From the NCBI RefSeq assembly GCF_003073045.1, contig NC_037595.1:14172252-14236251 (forward strand): DNA of 64,000 nucleotides. Direction: 5' to 3'. This DNA is from Pomacea canaliculata. Its lineage: Eukaryota > Mollusca > Gastropoda > Architaenioglossa > Ampullariidae. Position numbers and translations under genes: made by a program. Below the pieces are notes generated by a model, which had not been told where the DNA came from, did no database searches, and saw nothing but the letters and a program-made list of their open reading frames with translations. Positions 24,328-36,164 of the stretch are shown here, in pieces (position 1 is the stretch's first letter; every line of letters starts with the position of its first letter).

Positions 24328-25679
24328 CACAAAAAACACAGCAGTTGCTTTTCTGTAAAATGTCTGTGGTATCCCTGCCTTCAGTTCTGCCGAATTTCAT
24401 TGGCAAGTGTAGATGAAGATAATGCCCTGGCTGCCTTGCTTATGTTCGTCAAGTCACGTGTCAAAATTAATACCTAATAATCAACACACATAAAACTGGA
24501 ATTATAAGGCTAAAATAAATATGAAATAATAAGCTTGTTGCCCATCAATGTCGTAAAAGGGGGAAAAGCAAAACAGACAATATTCCCTGCGGCCGAAGGA
24601 GGGAGGAGAATAATTATTGAAAAGAACATTTAAAAGAAGTGGCGAAGAAAGAAAGAAAGACAGAGCATGTGACCGAAAAAAGTGTGGCGTTCAAAACTTA
24701 GCGCAGGTCCCCGCCAACGACTCGACAGCTTCTTTGCCCAAGATGTCCTTATTGCAGAGTTAGCTCCCTTGTTACCCTTGTCAACTTGTGCGGTGATGGC
24801 AGGCACACGGCTCAGGCCAACACCCTTCCCTGGCTGTCTGTCCCCAACTTGGTCCACAGATATCATTTGCTTAACAGTTATGTTTTTGTCTACTAGGAAA
24901 AATAGAAGAAAACGTGCAGAAAAGAGGAACAAACACAATCGACGATGATATTTTTATGTTTTCCAAGCCCTTCATTACTTTCTTCTTTCTTTCTTTCTTT
25001 TTATCTCTAGTCACGAAAAGAGCATGGCCACAGTGGTCCTTTTAAACCTGCTTTACACTTCACTCTTAAATTTCATTAGAAATTTCACTATCAGATGACG
25101 GATTGTCTATTTTCCATCCAAACACTTACCTAAATATTTAAGTCATTAATCCATTAATCAGAAAATTATATCAGCCACCACACACACAAAATAAAAAACA
25201 ATATGTGTGCCAATATTTTATTTTTATATACAATTGCAAGAAATATTTGAATATCTGTTATCTGTTGTAAAACATAAAAGTATTCAAATTCTTATCAATC
25301 AGCGAAGTTACCATCACTTCCTTTTCATGTCTGCATCAAATCGGCAGAAACCGCTGATCAAGCGTGTCCACCCACACATTTAGTTTTTAGTCAGACGCCA
25401 CTGAGAGGAAAGTGTCAAAGGAAGGGTCACTAATAATATGTGACCTGAACATTTACAACTCGCTGCTGCTGTTACAAGTCTGAAAATGAAAGAGCAAAAA
25501 GAAACAATAGGAGAAAAAGGAAGGAGATAAAAACAAGAAGCACAAGGAAACGTATTGAAGAACCTCGAGGACGAGAAGGAAGACAAGAAGAAGAGAAACA
25601 GAGAAAGAAGGTAAAATCATCAACCGCTTCTTCTTGAAACCATGCGAACCTCGAGATAATTTGCCTCCCAAGATGTAGT
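24328..25679. other. Gene-free, simple repeats only
   Basis: Contains (GAAA)n near 24637-24660 and (CTTT)n near 24981-25001. No recognisable exon on either strand. Confidence 0.5.
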
Positions 25680-26250
25680 CGGAGCCAGCAAAGTAAGCGA
25701 TTCGTCTGCAGTCGTCGTGTTTCTTTACGTCGTTTTCTTGGTGAATAGCAGCAGAACAGGCGCCTGATGAGCTCCACGAGCTCCTCGCGCGCCCCCCCCG
25801 ACTTTTTGGATGGAGGGGGAGGTCGTGCGCGACATGGCGCAGCTGCGGCCACGAGCTGGCGCTTGTTAGTTGGGCCTCGTCCCCGCGCCGCTTCCGACAC
25901 GCTGGACAGGGAGTGCGCCGTGGTAGTCTGATCGAGATATTAATTGAAATAAATTTGCTCTAATGCCGAGCGAGCGAACGCCAAGCCACCCCCTAAGGCG
26001 AAACTATTACGAGTGATTATGTTATTAAAGTCGGGTAACTCTGCTTGTCGGTCTCTGCTTGCCTTGCACACTTGTCTGCCCTGATGAAGAGAAGGCTTCT
26101 TCCGGTACTTGTCTGGCGGCCGCGTCGCCAGTCCGGCGGTTACAGACTGAGCGCCTCTCACCACCGTCTCCATGGCAGCCAAAGAATGGCACGCGTTACG
26201 CAGACGCGAGGAAGACAACTCCTCGCCAGTGAGGCTAGGTTGAAGCGTTG
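25680..26250. promoter_or_regulatory. GC-rich island, candidate regulatory block
   Basis: GC-rich, CpG-containing, with frames open on both strands but no recognisable domain. Includes GATATTAATTGAAAT and GTTATTAAAG homeodomain-type words. Could be an enhancer or an orphan CpG island. Confidence 0.3.
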
Positions 26251-26524
26251 TGTAATTATAGTCGCTGAAGGAGTAAGGCGAGTTTTTACATTTTAATTTT
26301 AGTAAAGATTACAGAGGAAACTGTCAAAAGGTTTTGCCAGTAGATTGCATTCTTTCCGTGTAATCTTGAGGCAGAATTCTTCCCGTGCAATCTTCTGAAA
26401 GTCAAATCCATTTTCATATCGACCTAACCCTGAGTTAAAGACAGTTTAATTACGATTATTTTTAAAACACTTTTAAAATAAACAAAGGGGAACGTTAACT
26501 CTATTTGACGAATATTTTTTTCCG

Positions 26525-26550
26525 CATCATCATCATCATCATCATCATCA

Positions 26551-26582
<32 letters not shown>
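26525..26582. repeat. Compound (CAT)n(CGT)n microsatellite
   Basis: About nine CAT units pass directly into about ten CGT units, as if a CGT block arose by a single transition and then expanded. Confidence 0.95.
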
Positions 26583-26583
<1 letters not shown>

Positions 26584-27859
26584 GTGTTGTTGCTTTAAAT
26601 ATATTGCAAGATACAGAAATGCCAAATGTAAACAAGTTATTGAGATAATTTTTATTTACGGCTATACTGAATCATTATCTACAAATCACCATTCAAAAGG
26701 AAGAGACATAGACGAAAGGTCAAATATCAATACACTGAAGGCGCCATCTTACTCTGTGACACTTCATCTGACAGAGCGCAGGACTTTTGAACTTGAGTGG
26801 TTCACTGTGCATAGTTCACTGGCTTGTGAACGCGAAGACCCTTTTCTTCTACTTCGCTTAACATTGGAACTTTCTACTTAACATTGCCAGAAAGATGGGT
26901 ATATACTATTGCGGGTAAGGGTAAACAGTGTCAGTTTGTTTGATAGCTTGATCGAACATGCTTCCAACCAACAATCGTTCCCTTCGAAGTCACGTGTACA
27001 GACCGCGTGGCGGAGGAGTCTTGTAAAATGAGATGATGGAGACAGATGTCAGTGGTAACAGCTCTGCCTGCTCTCGGAAATCAACGAACTGGTCAACAGT
27101 CGGGGACAGAGTGAAGTAACGGCTCTCCTAAAATGCATGATGAGGTGGAAGGTACTGGAGGTCATGAGGTTGATGCAGGTCGTCCCACCGAGTCTGAGCT
27201 GTGGGTACACGAAGGTCCCTCCCTGCAGATGATACAGACCTCGTTGAGAGACTGGTATTGAGGCTGGTGGTCTTAGCCGCTCAACAGTGTCGCTAATGAT
27301 GTCCAGTGACGTTAGATGTTTTTCCCTTGTCACTAACTGTTCTAGTTCCTCGGCAGTTGTCGAGCTAACATTGGATATTATATCATAACTCTAAGTCATG
27401 CCCTTCTTTTGCGATATGGTTTAGTGGTTGACACGATGCTAAAAATGCTAGTCTTCAAGCTGCATCATCGATTATCTTTCTTCATCACAGAAAGAGGTTA
27501 CACGGGGGAAGTCGTTGAAGCTCGTTACTCTTGTGTTATTAAGACCACAGGTATCAAGAGATCTGGAAACTTAAATAGGCGAACTCTGGAACTAACACAA
27601 CTCTCACCTTGTTTGATGAAAGAGAACGAATATTCGCTTTAATTTTGTGAATTAGCGTCTAGTAATTAAATTTGGGGATGAGTAAGTGGTTGGAAATTGT
27701 ACATTGCTACAAGAAGTGTAGTTTATTTTATATTTATAAAAAACACAATTTGTTTCTTGCATAATTTTTTACTCCTACTTCTTTGCTTGCTCTCTTGCAG
27801 GTTTCTGCAATATACAGCGAGAAACATTAACATCTCAGCACCAGACAGACCCAAGGAGT
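26583..27859. other. Gene-free flank
   Basis: No recognisable coding or structural feature. A CT-rich run lies at about 27874-27893, just to the right of this stretch. Confidence 0.45.
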
Positions 27860-28210
27860 CTGGACAGATTTTCTTTTCTCTCTCTCTCTCCCTCCTACCT
27901 CTCCCCACCCCACACACACTCTCGCTCGACGCTGGCAAAGATGGTGGCCCCCTGCCAAAGGCTGTGCAGTGATCTTGCCCCTCGACACTCTTTACCTCCG
28001 GCCGTGCGTGAAATGGAACAATTAATTATCCTATTGGGCAAGACCAAGCTGCACATAATTCCATAATCTGCCCGCATGAAACGATTTCATTGACATTCAA
28101 ATGAATTCCTCCCTTCCGGAAGGGACCAATTATCCGGGAATCTGGATCCTGTAGTTGTGAGGATAATCTCCCTTGAGACGAGCTGGGCTGCGATTTGTAC
28201 ACACGGAGAC
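27860..28210. promoter_or_regulatory. Strong candidate conserved non-coding element
   Basis: Dense in developmental-factor words: ACAATTAATTATCC (paired homeodomain TAAT), CATTCAAATGAATTC (POU/octamer-like palindrome), CCCTTCCGGAAGGGA (perfect ETS palindrome), CCAATTATCC and GGATAATC. Not protein-like. It sits at the desert edge, ~400 bp past the 3' end of the LRR gene, so its target may be BSX or the LRR gene. Confidence 0.45.
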
Positions 28211-28492
28211 GTACGTGCGGTCAAGAAAGCTTCGCGGGGGAAGGTGGTGGGGGGGGGAACATGGTGTGTAAGAGGGTGAAAGGGTAGCAGCTGATCACGT
28301 GACTTGTGTTTGCACGAGATTCAAGCATTCAAGAGACTTTGGGCAGAATTTCGCGTGCAAATGTCAAGCTTTTCGAAGGGTTCTTCTGGCTGCTGATGGC
28401 AGGGTTTTCAGTAGGTTTCATGTGAATGTGAGACGGTTTTCCTACATACACATTGATGTCTTGCTCTTCTGAATCTCTCTCTCTCTCCATTT

Positions 28493-28498
28493 AATACA
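28493..28498 (-). terminator. Possible polyadenylation signal ATTAAA for the LRR gene
   Basis: ATTAAA on the minus strand ~140 bp beyond the stop codon. No AATAAA lies closer. Weak evidence, position only. Confidence 0.25.
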
Positions 28499-28635
28499 AT
28501 ACACTAAACAGATAAAAATAAAGGCATGATATCTTAGGAGTCTGTCAAGCACGATCGTACCTAACCTTGGAGTCACGGACCTTGTACCTTGCTCACAGTC
28601 CTCGTCTTCACTTCCATGTGGAGTCATAATGGAGT

Positions 28636-31600
28636 TCACAGTTCCTCCTGCACCTCAACCAAATCCTGCGTTGATTCTGTCGGCTTTGTTTGTAGCCGCT
28701 GGTACTGAGCCGTTTTCGTCAGAATTTGCACTCGACCGCCGCCGCCACGTGACCTGCAGCCGAGGTCAAGATCTTCTGGTTCTCCGCTGTACCCGAAGTT
28801 GCTCTCGCCGTCTCCATCGCCTGCTCCCTCCTTGGTGTAGACGGTGACGTATTGTCCTCGCTCCCCTCTCAGACATGCGCACGGCATCTTAAGTCGACGG
28901 AAATAAAGGACGACACCGAGAACGGAAAGACACATAGATGTCAAGGTCAGACCCACCATGACCTTAAACAGGGTTAAAGGTCGTGCGCAGGAAAGCTGGG
29001 TTCGCTTGGTGCTGAGCATCTCGTGGCCTCGCAGTCTTAGCGGATTTTGACATCTGGATAAATAAAGAGTTGGTATGTTAGTAAGTGACGGATACGTGTG
29101 ATTATAAATGGGTGTCCATGGCTTGTCGTGGTCTTCCATCGTAAGTACTATATTTAATGTCTGAATACGAATATTGATGATGTATGTTCTTTAATTATCT
29201 TTTTTGGATACATTACTGGTTTAAAACAAAGAAATGTTTAGGTCCTTGTATAGTTTATATCCACACACACACACACGAGTCTCAGAGAGAGAGAGATGAA
29301 CATACAAAGATAATAAAGGACATGCTGCACCCACTACCTCATTGTGGTGTTTGCCACCAATCTGCCTGCTGCCCACTCCAGGCTGCAATCACAGGTCCAG
29401 GGGTTATCGTGGAGGGTCAAGACGGCAAGCTGTTCCCATGGTAACAGGTTGGCCGAAAGAGTGGTGAGTCCGTTGTGGTCCAGTCGCACTTCGCGTAGGA
29501 GGCTGATGTTACCCTGGAAAGCTCCCTCTGTGATGGTGCGCAAGCTCCCACAGAAGCGTAGAGACAAGCTGCGCAGCCCAGAAAAAGTCGAGAAAGCTCC
29601 CATCTCGATTGTCGTGAAACCTTGCAAGTTGTCCAGAACAATCGCCTCAACAGATAACATATACGGCTCTCGCTTGAGGCTCTCGATGGGGTTCTGACTC
29701 ATATCCAGGAACTGGAGATGCCTCAGCTTTTGCAGGGACCTTACGGGGACGACTTTGAACTTGTTGTTGTTCAGCAAAAGCCGGTCCAAGATCGTCTCCC
29801 CGAAGAAAGCAGAGTCGGAGATGACGTGAAGCTGGTTGTTACTCAGCCGTAACACCTTCAGGTTCGTCAGGTCACCGAACATCAGGTCGCCGATGGTGGT
29901 AAGGCGATTCCTGCTCAAGTCAAGAATCTGGAGAGAGTTCAGTCCCTGGAAGGCCTGCTGAGGAAGGTCTTTCAGGCTGTTGCTGCTGAGGTCAAGCACC
30001 TCCAGGTATGGGAAGTCATCGATAGACAAGGGCTCGAGCTGGCGCAGCCGGCAAGACGACAGATTGAGTGACCTCAGTTTGGGCATAGAGACAAAATTGA
30101 AGACCCTGTCTTGTGTTTCACCCAGCGGGTTATTGCTGAGGTCCAGATGACGCAGATTGTGTAGCCGGTTAAACATTTTATTGTTCAGAGCTGCAATCGT
30201 GATGGAGTTTTTCGAGAGGTCCAGCGACTGGAGACAGATGAGGTCACTGAAGGCCTCATCGTGCAGGTAGGTGAGATTGTTTTTTTCAAGGTGAAGTTCG
30301 CGAATGCAGCCGCTGCAGTTCCGCAGGCTGCAGGTGGTCGTTGTTTCGTTGACCTGCGACCGCACAATCAAAAACATTATGAACTGTGTTTGCAACGATA
30401 TCAAATAGACGAAGAAAACTAAATTTTAAAAAGAAGTATCTTTAAAAATTGTTGTTTTACTTATGTTGAAAATTCTTATGCCAACGTTTAAACAAGCGAT
30501 GTGTCTACTACCAAAACAAACAACTGAGAGAAAAAAAAGGAATGAGGAGATGGGATAAAGGTGCAAACGGTCAGCTATGGACTAAGAGGCGTAGGAACCG
30601 GAGGTAGGAGGCAAGGGGGCAGGTGACCCCTCAAAAAAGATACTGAGGAGGCATGAAGTTTGCCTCCCCAAAGCCGAACATTTTCCTAGGCCACCTGTAT
30701 AGGTAAAACAAGATGGCTGTGAGCTCTGTTAAGAAAACAACAGACCCAGTTTAGGAGGATATCCGGCCGAAAACGAGGATACTCAGTCTGCTTTACACAG
30801 AATCACACACGCAAACACAAAGGAAGAGAGAGACTCGCACGGACGCATGCTACATAACATGCACACGTGTTGGGAAGATAAAAAATATGCTCGTAGTTCA
30901 GCTCTACAAAGTCATTGTTAATCTGTGATAAAAGCATGTGAAGTTATACTCGCAAATAGTTCTCGTCCATATATCAAATCATCTTTAGATTGCTAGATGA
31001 TAATGAAGCAGAGGACACAGCACACTGTGTGACCACGGACCTACAAGTTCGTGGTGAGACCTCACCGTTAAATTACGCAAACAGAGGAGTAAGGCAGTCA
31101 ATGGAGGAAAATAGAGGACTTGACAAAAACCAACAAACTACAGACAAGCAAATAGTTCACCAAAATGACGAAGAAACGTGTGTTAAATAATCACGAAATT
31201 GACAAAAGGTCAATGTAAACAACCACAAATATAGAGAGCTAACCACTCAAGTAGGTAAAGCAGAGGACATCACTAGGAAGACCTCAACCTGCACAAGGAC
31301 TATCTCCACGTGGCCAGTTGGGTGCATGCACATTGCCACAGAGTACAGATGTACCTATCATAACAGTTTTGGATATCAGCGGGTTGTATTAACCATAAGC
31401 ACTATTTATACAACCTGAATGTACAGCTGTATTCTTCTAAGACTTACATGTACCTCAGGGTAGACGTGTCGTACGTACCTTGGGTACACACATGATCATG
31501 TTGTCGCTGAAGTCCACCACCTCGACTCCCTGTGTTATGTTGGCCATGGACTTGAGGCCCTGCCGGCTGCAGTTAAAGACATACGGATGATACTCAGGCT

Positions 31601-31742
31601 CCATCCTGCAGCCAAGGTATTCCCCGATGGATGAGGTGTGCCTGGGACATTCTTGTATTTTCATAGACTCCAGTGCCGTCACCATAGTTACGAACGTCAG
31701 GAGGCAAACCAGAGTGCAGAGGTCGCCGATTCTATGATACAT
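28636..31742 (-). CDS. Type I transmembrane leucine-rich-repeat protein, no TIR domain
   Basis: Surface LRR protein in three exons: 31742-31479, 30353-29338 and 29053-28636, with clean GT..AG junctions (phases 0 and 2), 565 residues. The ATG at 31742 opens a signal peptide (hydrophobic LCTLVCLLTFV core); an upstream in-frame GTG is not used. Then a Cys-containing N-cap, about 12-13 LRRs of LxxLxLxxN type, and an LRR C-terminal cap (NPWTCDCSLEW ... MRCQNP ... LSC) split by intron 2. A single membrane helix (VMVGLTLTSMCLSVLGVVLYF) is followed by a ~95-residue tail with YVTVY and an acidic Gly-rich stretch. Several N-glycosylation sequons (NCS, NIT, NET, NLT, NIS, NTT) lie in the ectodomain. Without a TIR it is not a Toll receptor; it resembles adhesion-type neuronal or immune LRR receptors. 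The partner is unknown. Confidence 0.9.
30601..30690 (+). repeat. Dispersed repeat, copy A
   Basis: GGGGGCAGGTGACCCCTC..AGATACTGAGGAGGCA..AAGTTTGCCTCCCCAAAGC is clearly related to the sequence at 59041-59160. It lies in intron 1 of the LRR gene. Probably a fragment of an unclassified repeat family. Confidence 0.6.
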
Positions 31743-34700
31743 GACGATCGCAGTGGACGGGAAGAAACGACGAAATGGTCTCACCACGGGATATGCTTCT
31801 CACTCTTGTCTCCGATGTGTGTTGTTCAGTTGAATCGTTGGTGACGTACAGTGACGTTTATCCTTCTAACGTCTGCGGACAGATCGAGTGAAAACACGCT
31901 GTCACTGTGACACAAACACGTAGAAGAGAAAACCTGAGAAGACAGGATGAAAGCTCTGTCACTGGCACTCCCGCACGCCAGTCACATCTCCACCTGTACT
32001 AATCAGTTGATATGACTCACCTGGAGTTCGGACCCTCTCATACAGATTTTCGCGACACTTCTGTTACACACTCTCCATCCCTGTGTGACTAGCTTATCAT
32101 CCGTCAACAAGATGGTGGTACAAGCATGGACAGGACGCTAGTGAGATATTGTCCAACGAAAACTGACCGCGTAGTTTTCAAGGACTTGAAATTTCTGTCT
32201 GCAGACAAACTCGCCTATTTTCAGGCTCCTGTTTTTAGCTTCTTCAAATCCTCATCTTGTGAAGGCCAGTGGTTCGTCATCTTCACATAACAGTCATTCA
32301 GCGCCGCTCACCAGCTCGGTTTTCGTTTGGGAAAGGGAGTTAAAGATCCCCTCTCCCCTCTTTTTTCCCCCAGCTACTGGCGTCAAACGTGCTTTTTATT
32401 ACATTTTAAAAATCTGTCGGTGACTCCCGGTGAAATATTTCTTTCCACCGATTTATATCCACTCATTATTGTTCTGCTCGGACGAGCACGCAGCGCGAAT
32501 GAACTTGTTGCTAAGGGAGTGACAACTTCGGGTGGCTTTGACACCTGTAGTCTCCGGAGATAGGTCGCCAGGTGAACAAAGTTAATCAGAACGGATCACG
32601 TTATGTCGTTGTGTATATGCTCTGAGTGTATGTTTCGTTTATCTGTTAACCCCCTCTATCAGTTAGGACGCTGTCAGTTGCTGTTATCACTGATGGAGTG
32701 ATACGCCAATCTATAAGCCTTCTGATCTTCGTCATCAAGACAGCCCCGCAGCACGAAAAGGTCAACTGAAACAGCTTCATGTTGGTAGGACAGGCAGGCC
32801 AGGTACTTCCTGCATGGTCAGAAATCTTTACATCCATATTAACAACAAACCATCGAGTATAACTTTTTGCCAGTACTTCAGCTGCTGCCAGTGCGGTTAG
32901 AACTATCGAACCAAACGACCGAAATAATGATATTAAAAAAATTAAGGAAAACGATAAAGTCCATATCGCTGAGTGTTGGTCATTAACTATATACCATTTT
33001 AATCAATTTATGCTTCGGTTGAAGTCCTGTTGCACACACCTGGACAGCTTTCTGTGATTGTACACGCTGTAAGTCCCTCATCTTACAGACGGCCCCGACA
33101 ACATGCCCTCGTGACCATAATGGCCTTTTTAACTGGACATATATGGCTATGTTCGACAGATTCTAATGACAGTGAAGCAAAACATTTCCTAACGCTTTTA
33201 ACACATTCGACAACATGTGACCTTTTCGTTCAGACAAGTGAGAAAATATGTCCTGATTCGCCTGTTGCCGTACATTTTCTGTGTAATCAAACTTTTTTTC
33301 ATAGGAATGACAGTTATGCACACAGCTGCACATATAATCAGAAACAACATGGTGCTCTCACAACATGATACAATTTATTGTAGACAGGAATTTAATAGTA
33401 AAAATTAAAACATACGTTATTATCTTTGTAATCACTTGGTGGCTTAAGCCACAGGACTTCAGCCAATTCAGGATTTAAAAAAATACAAGAGAAATGGACG
33501 GACGCCTGAAAAGAGTATGTAACCATGTGACCATATCTCGCTTGACCCTGTGAGGAAATGTACACACCAGGTAGCACCACACGTAATCAGGAGAAAGTTA
33601 TTAATCGCGCTTCATCAAGTCTCAGAATGTCCAGGAAAACAAAGTTTGTACCAGCAGCTCGTTAGGCAAAGACATTAGCAGCTCATTCAAAAATAGGTTT
33701 TCTCCTTGAAGTCTGCAGAATTAGTTCTCTGGGACATAATCTGAGGTCTCCTCGTCAAGTCCGCAGCTAGACATAGCTTTGGTCTCTGCATTTCCAAGAC
33801 AATGACTCGCGTTCAGTGGTTCAGATAATAACTAAAACTTTCAGATCCTTGTCTATGGTGGGCTTTTTTTTTCTTTGCCACCACAGCTCTCTATTTCTTC
33901 CTTTTTTTCCTTCTGCCTTAACACATTCATTCGCCAGTTAAGTTCTCTTTCTGATATCACAAACACTTGCAAACACTGATCATCAGACTACCAAGGCAGC
34001 TGGGATGGAACTGAATCTACCAGCGAAAAAAGACACTTCGGCTAATACAAATAATAAAAATAAACAAAATACCCATATCAAAATTAAAATGTAACAAAAT
34101 GGATCTGTCATCAACAACACCCAACGCTGAGTATAGGGCGACAGTGGTGCCACACCCGTTATCCCCACATTTCCTGGGGCATGAGGTACCACAAATACGG
34201 AGCTTTTCTCTGGAAGACAAGGCTAACAATGGATGAGTAATATGTTAATCATAAGGCTACTTTTCACCTGGCCCTGTCGCGAAAGGCCTGTGAAACCAAG
34301 GCGACTGTACAACCTCCCCATTAGATACTCAACTTTATACGAAGATAGTTTTTAAACAACAGTACTTTAGCAGTCTCATCTGTGAGGGAGGCACCACACA
34401 CCTACAGGAAGTTTACAGTGCGCGAGATGTTGGTCACTTGAATCAATGGCACAGAAGCGTCCCCGTGCCACACGTCCCATCATGCACTTCTGCCAACGGC
34501 TTGTCTTCAGTTTGACTTGTGTAAACCGAACAGTTATCACGTTCGATTTTTTCCATCAGACGATCTGCAGATCTCTCATCACGTGATAGAGTGTCAACCG
34601 GGCTTCATACATTGAAATCCTATGGACCCCACGCACATCCGACCAATACAGGATAAATAATGTGGCGACACTACAATGTCAACACACACACACACAAACG

Positions 34701-34885
34701 GAGAGAGAAGACCCAGAGGTATAAAGATGTCTGCGGGAAGAGCTAAGTGTTGATGACAGCAGACCGTGCCCAGGAGTATTGTAGGCTGTCCATCCACACG
34801 ACTATTTCTTTATGTGGCCCTGGCCAGCCGCCTCTCAGCGCCCACTCGTGTGTTGCCGTCCAGTGTTGAGTTATGTGACCAGCGG
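31743..34885. other. Intergenic region between LRR gene and CEP164
   Basis: Should hold the LRR promoter and 5' UTR near 31.75-32.3 kb and the CEP164 3' UTR near its right edge. No further exon recognised on either strand; sequence is of mixed composition without long repeats. Confidence 0.5.
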
Positions 34886-36164
34886 TCAGTACTGGCGGAT
34901 GCGAATCTCGTTGTGCTCGTCCAGTTCCAGGCGCGGCGCCTGGCTGCGGAGAGCTGCTGACGACGGCGGGTTGGGAGGGTTGGGCGTGGTCAGGGCACCC
35001 ACACTCAATCTGCTGTTGTTAAGGGTGATGCCATTTAATTACTACTTTACTGGTTTACTTTCTGATGACAATCACTGACTCTAATAATATTTTCTAAGTG
35101 ACTGGCTAACTAATCTGATACATTTGCTAGGTTAGCTGACTGATTGGTCTCATAACATTTGCTAAATGACTAGCTGCCTTTGAATAATAAGTTACTAGCT
35201 GACGTGCTGACTACACTGAATACAGCAGTTACTTCAGGGCGAGAGTAAGCAAGTATATACAATGTAAGCCTTATTCACTGGCTGGTTGTCAGCAGTACAT
35301 GCCTTTTGCTTTTTGAAGACACTGAAGATGACCACATCACAATGCAGTTTGTGATCAGACATTGCGCTCTCATGGCGATTGACATTCGAACTTGTGAAGC
35401 ACTGTGCGCGTGATAACCTCAAGTAAGCAGCTTTTGTTACTCCAGTTTTATCAATGCCAAATAATACACAACGCTTCAGCTCGAGAGCTGGCCTAAACAG
35501 CAACTACGTTAGAGGGAGAGGTGGGAAGCAGACGGGGACAATACAAGGATACACTGATCCCGAGTCAGAGCCGGCAGCGCTGAGGACGGGGCCAAAAGAC
35601 GCGTTGGCCCGATGCTGGTGGTAAAGGGCAGGTGTGGTTGCTCTGGAATCGACGAAGCCATTCCTTGTGCTGCGCCAACTGGCTAGACGTAGATTGCTGG
35701 CCAATCTCCCCTGCCAGGTTCTGGCGGAATTCACGCAGCTGGTCACTGCACACGGACACCAAGGGAATTATACATGGGTTCTGTTTGAGGCGGTGACAAG
35801 GAAATCATCATTCTAAATCAATCTGTATCAAGAAAATTGTCAGTCTATATCGAGGTGTTAATCGAGTGGACAAATGCTGGAATACTAGTTAGTAGCAAAC
35901 AGTCGAGAGGTTACAGTACTGACGTACAAACGCGGCACGTCGGCTCGATACCTATGTGGGCAGCAAACTTCCCTCAGTTGACCCAGCTGTACGGATTGGA
36001 CACCGCCCACACACTGGCCCCAGAGAAAAGACATGAAAACAAGTTAGGGGACGATCTTTAGCTTACTTTGAGTAAGGACAGGTCCACTTACCGCACGTTG
36101 ACCGGACCAAATGTTGACGAACTTGACGGCAGGAAGGTGCCTCTCATCAGCGGGGGTCTCCGAT
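34886..36164 (-). CDS. CEP164: CEP164 exons 29-31: C-terminus
   Basis: Exon 36164-36092 ([13 protein letters not shown]..., ends phase 2, donor GTAAGT) and an exon from 35745 ([27 protein letters not shown]) are secure. The second stays open to a TGA at 35565-35567. A likely terminal exon at about 34956-34886 encodes [17 protein letters not shown] and a stop, which looks like a conserved tail, but no good donor in phase 1 was found in the previous exon. The real stop is therefore either 35565 or 34886. Confidence 0.65.

Noticed and set aside
25472..25900. 142-codon minus-strand frame
   Set aside because: Starts in a GC-rich island and ends in GA/CT simple sequence; no recognised domain.
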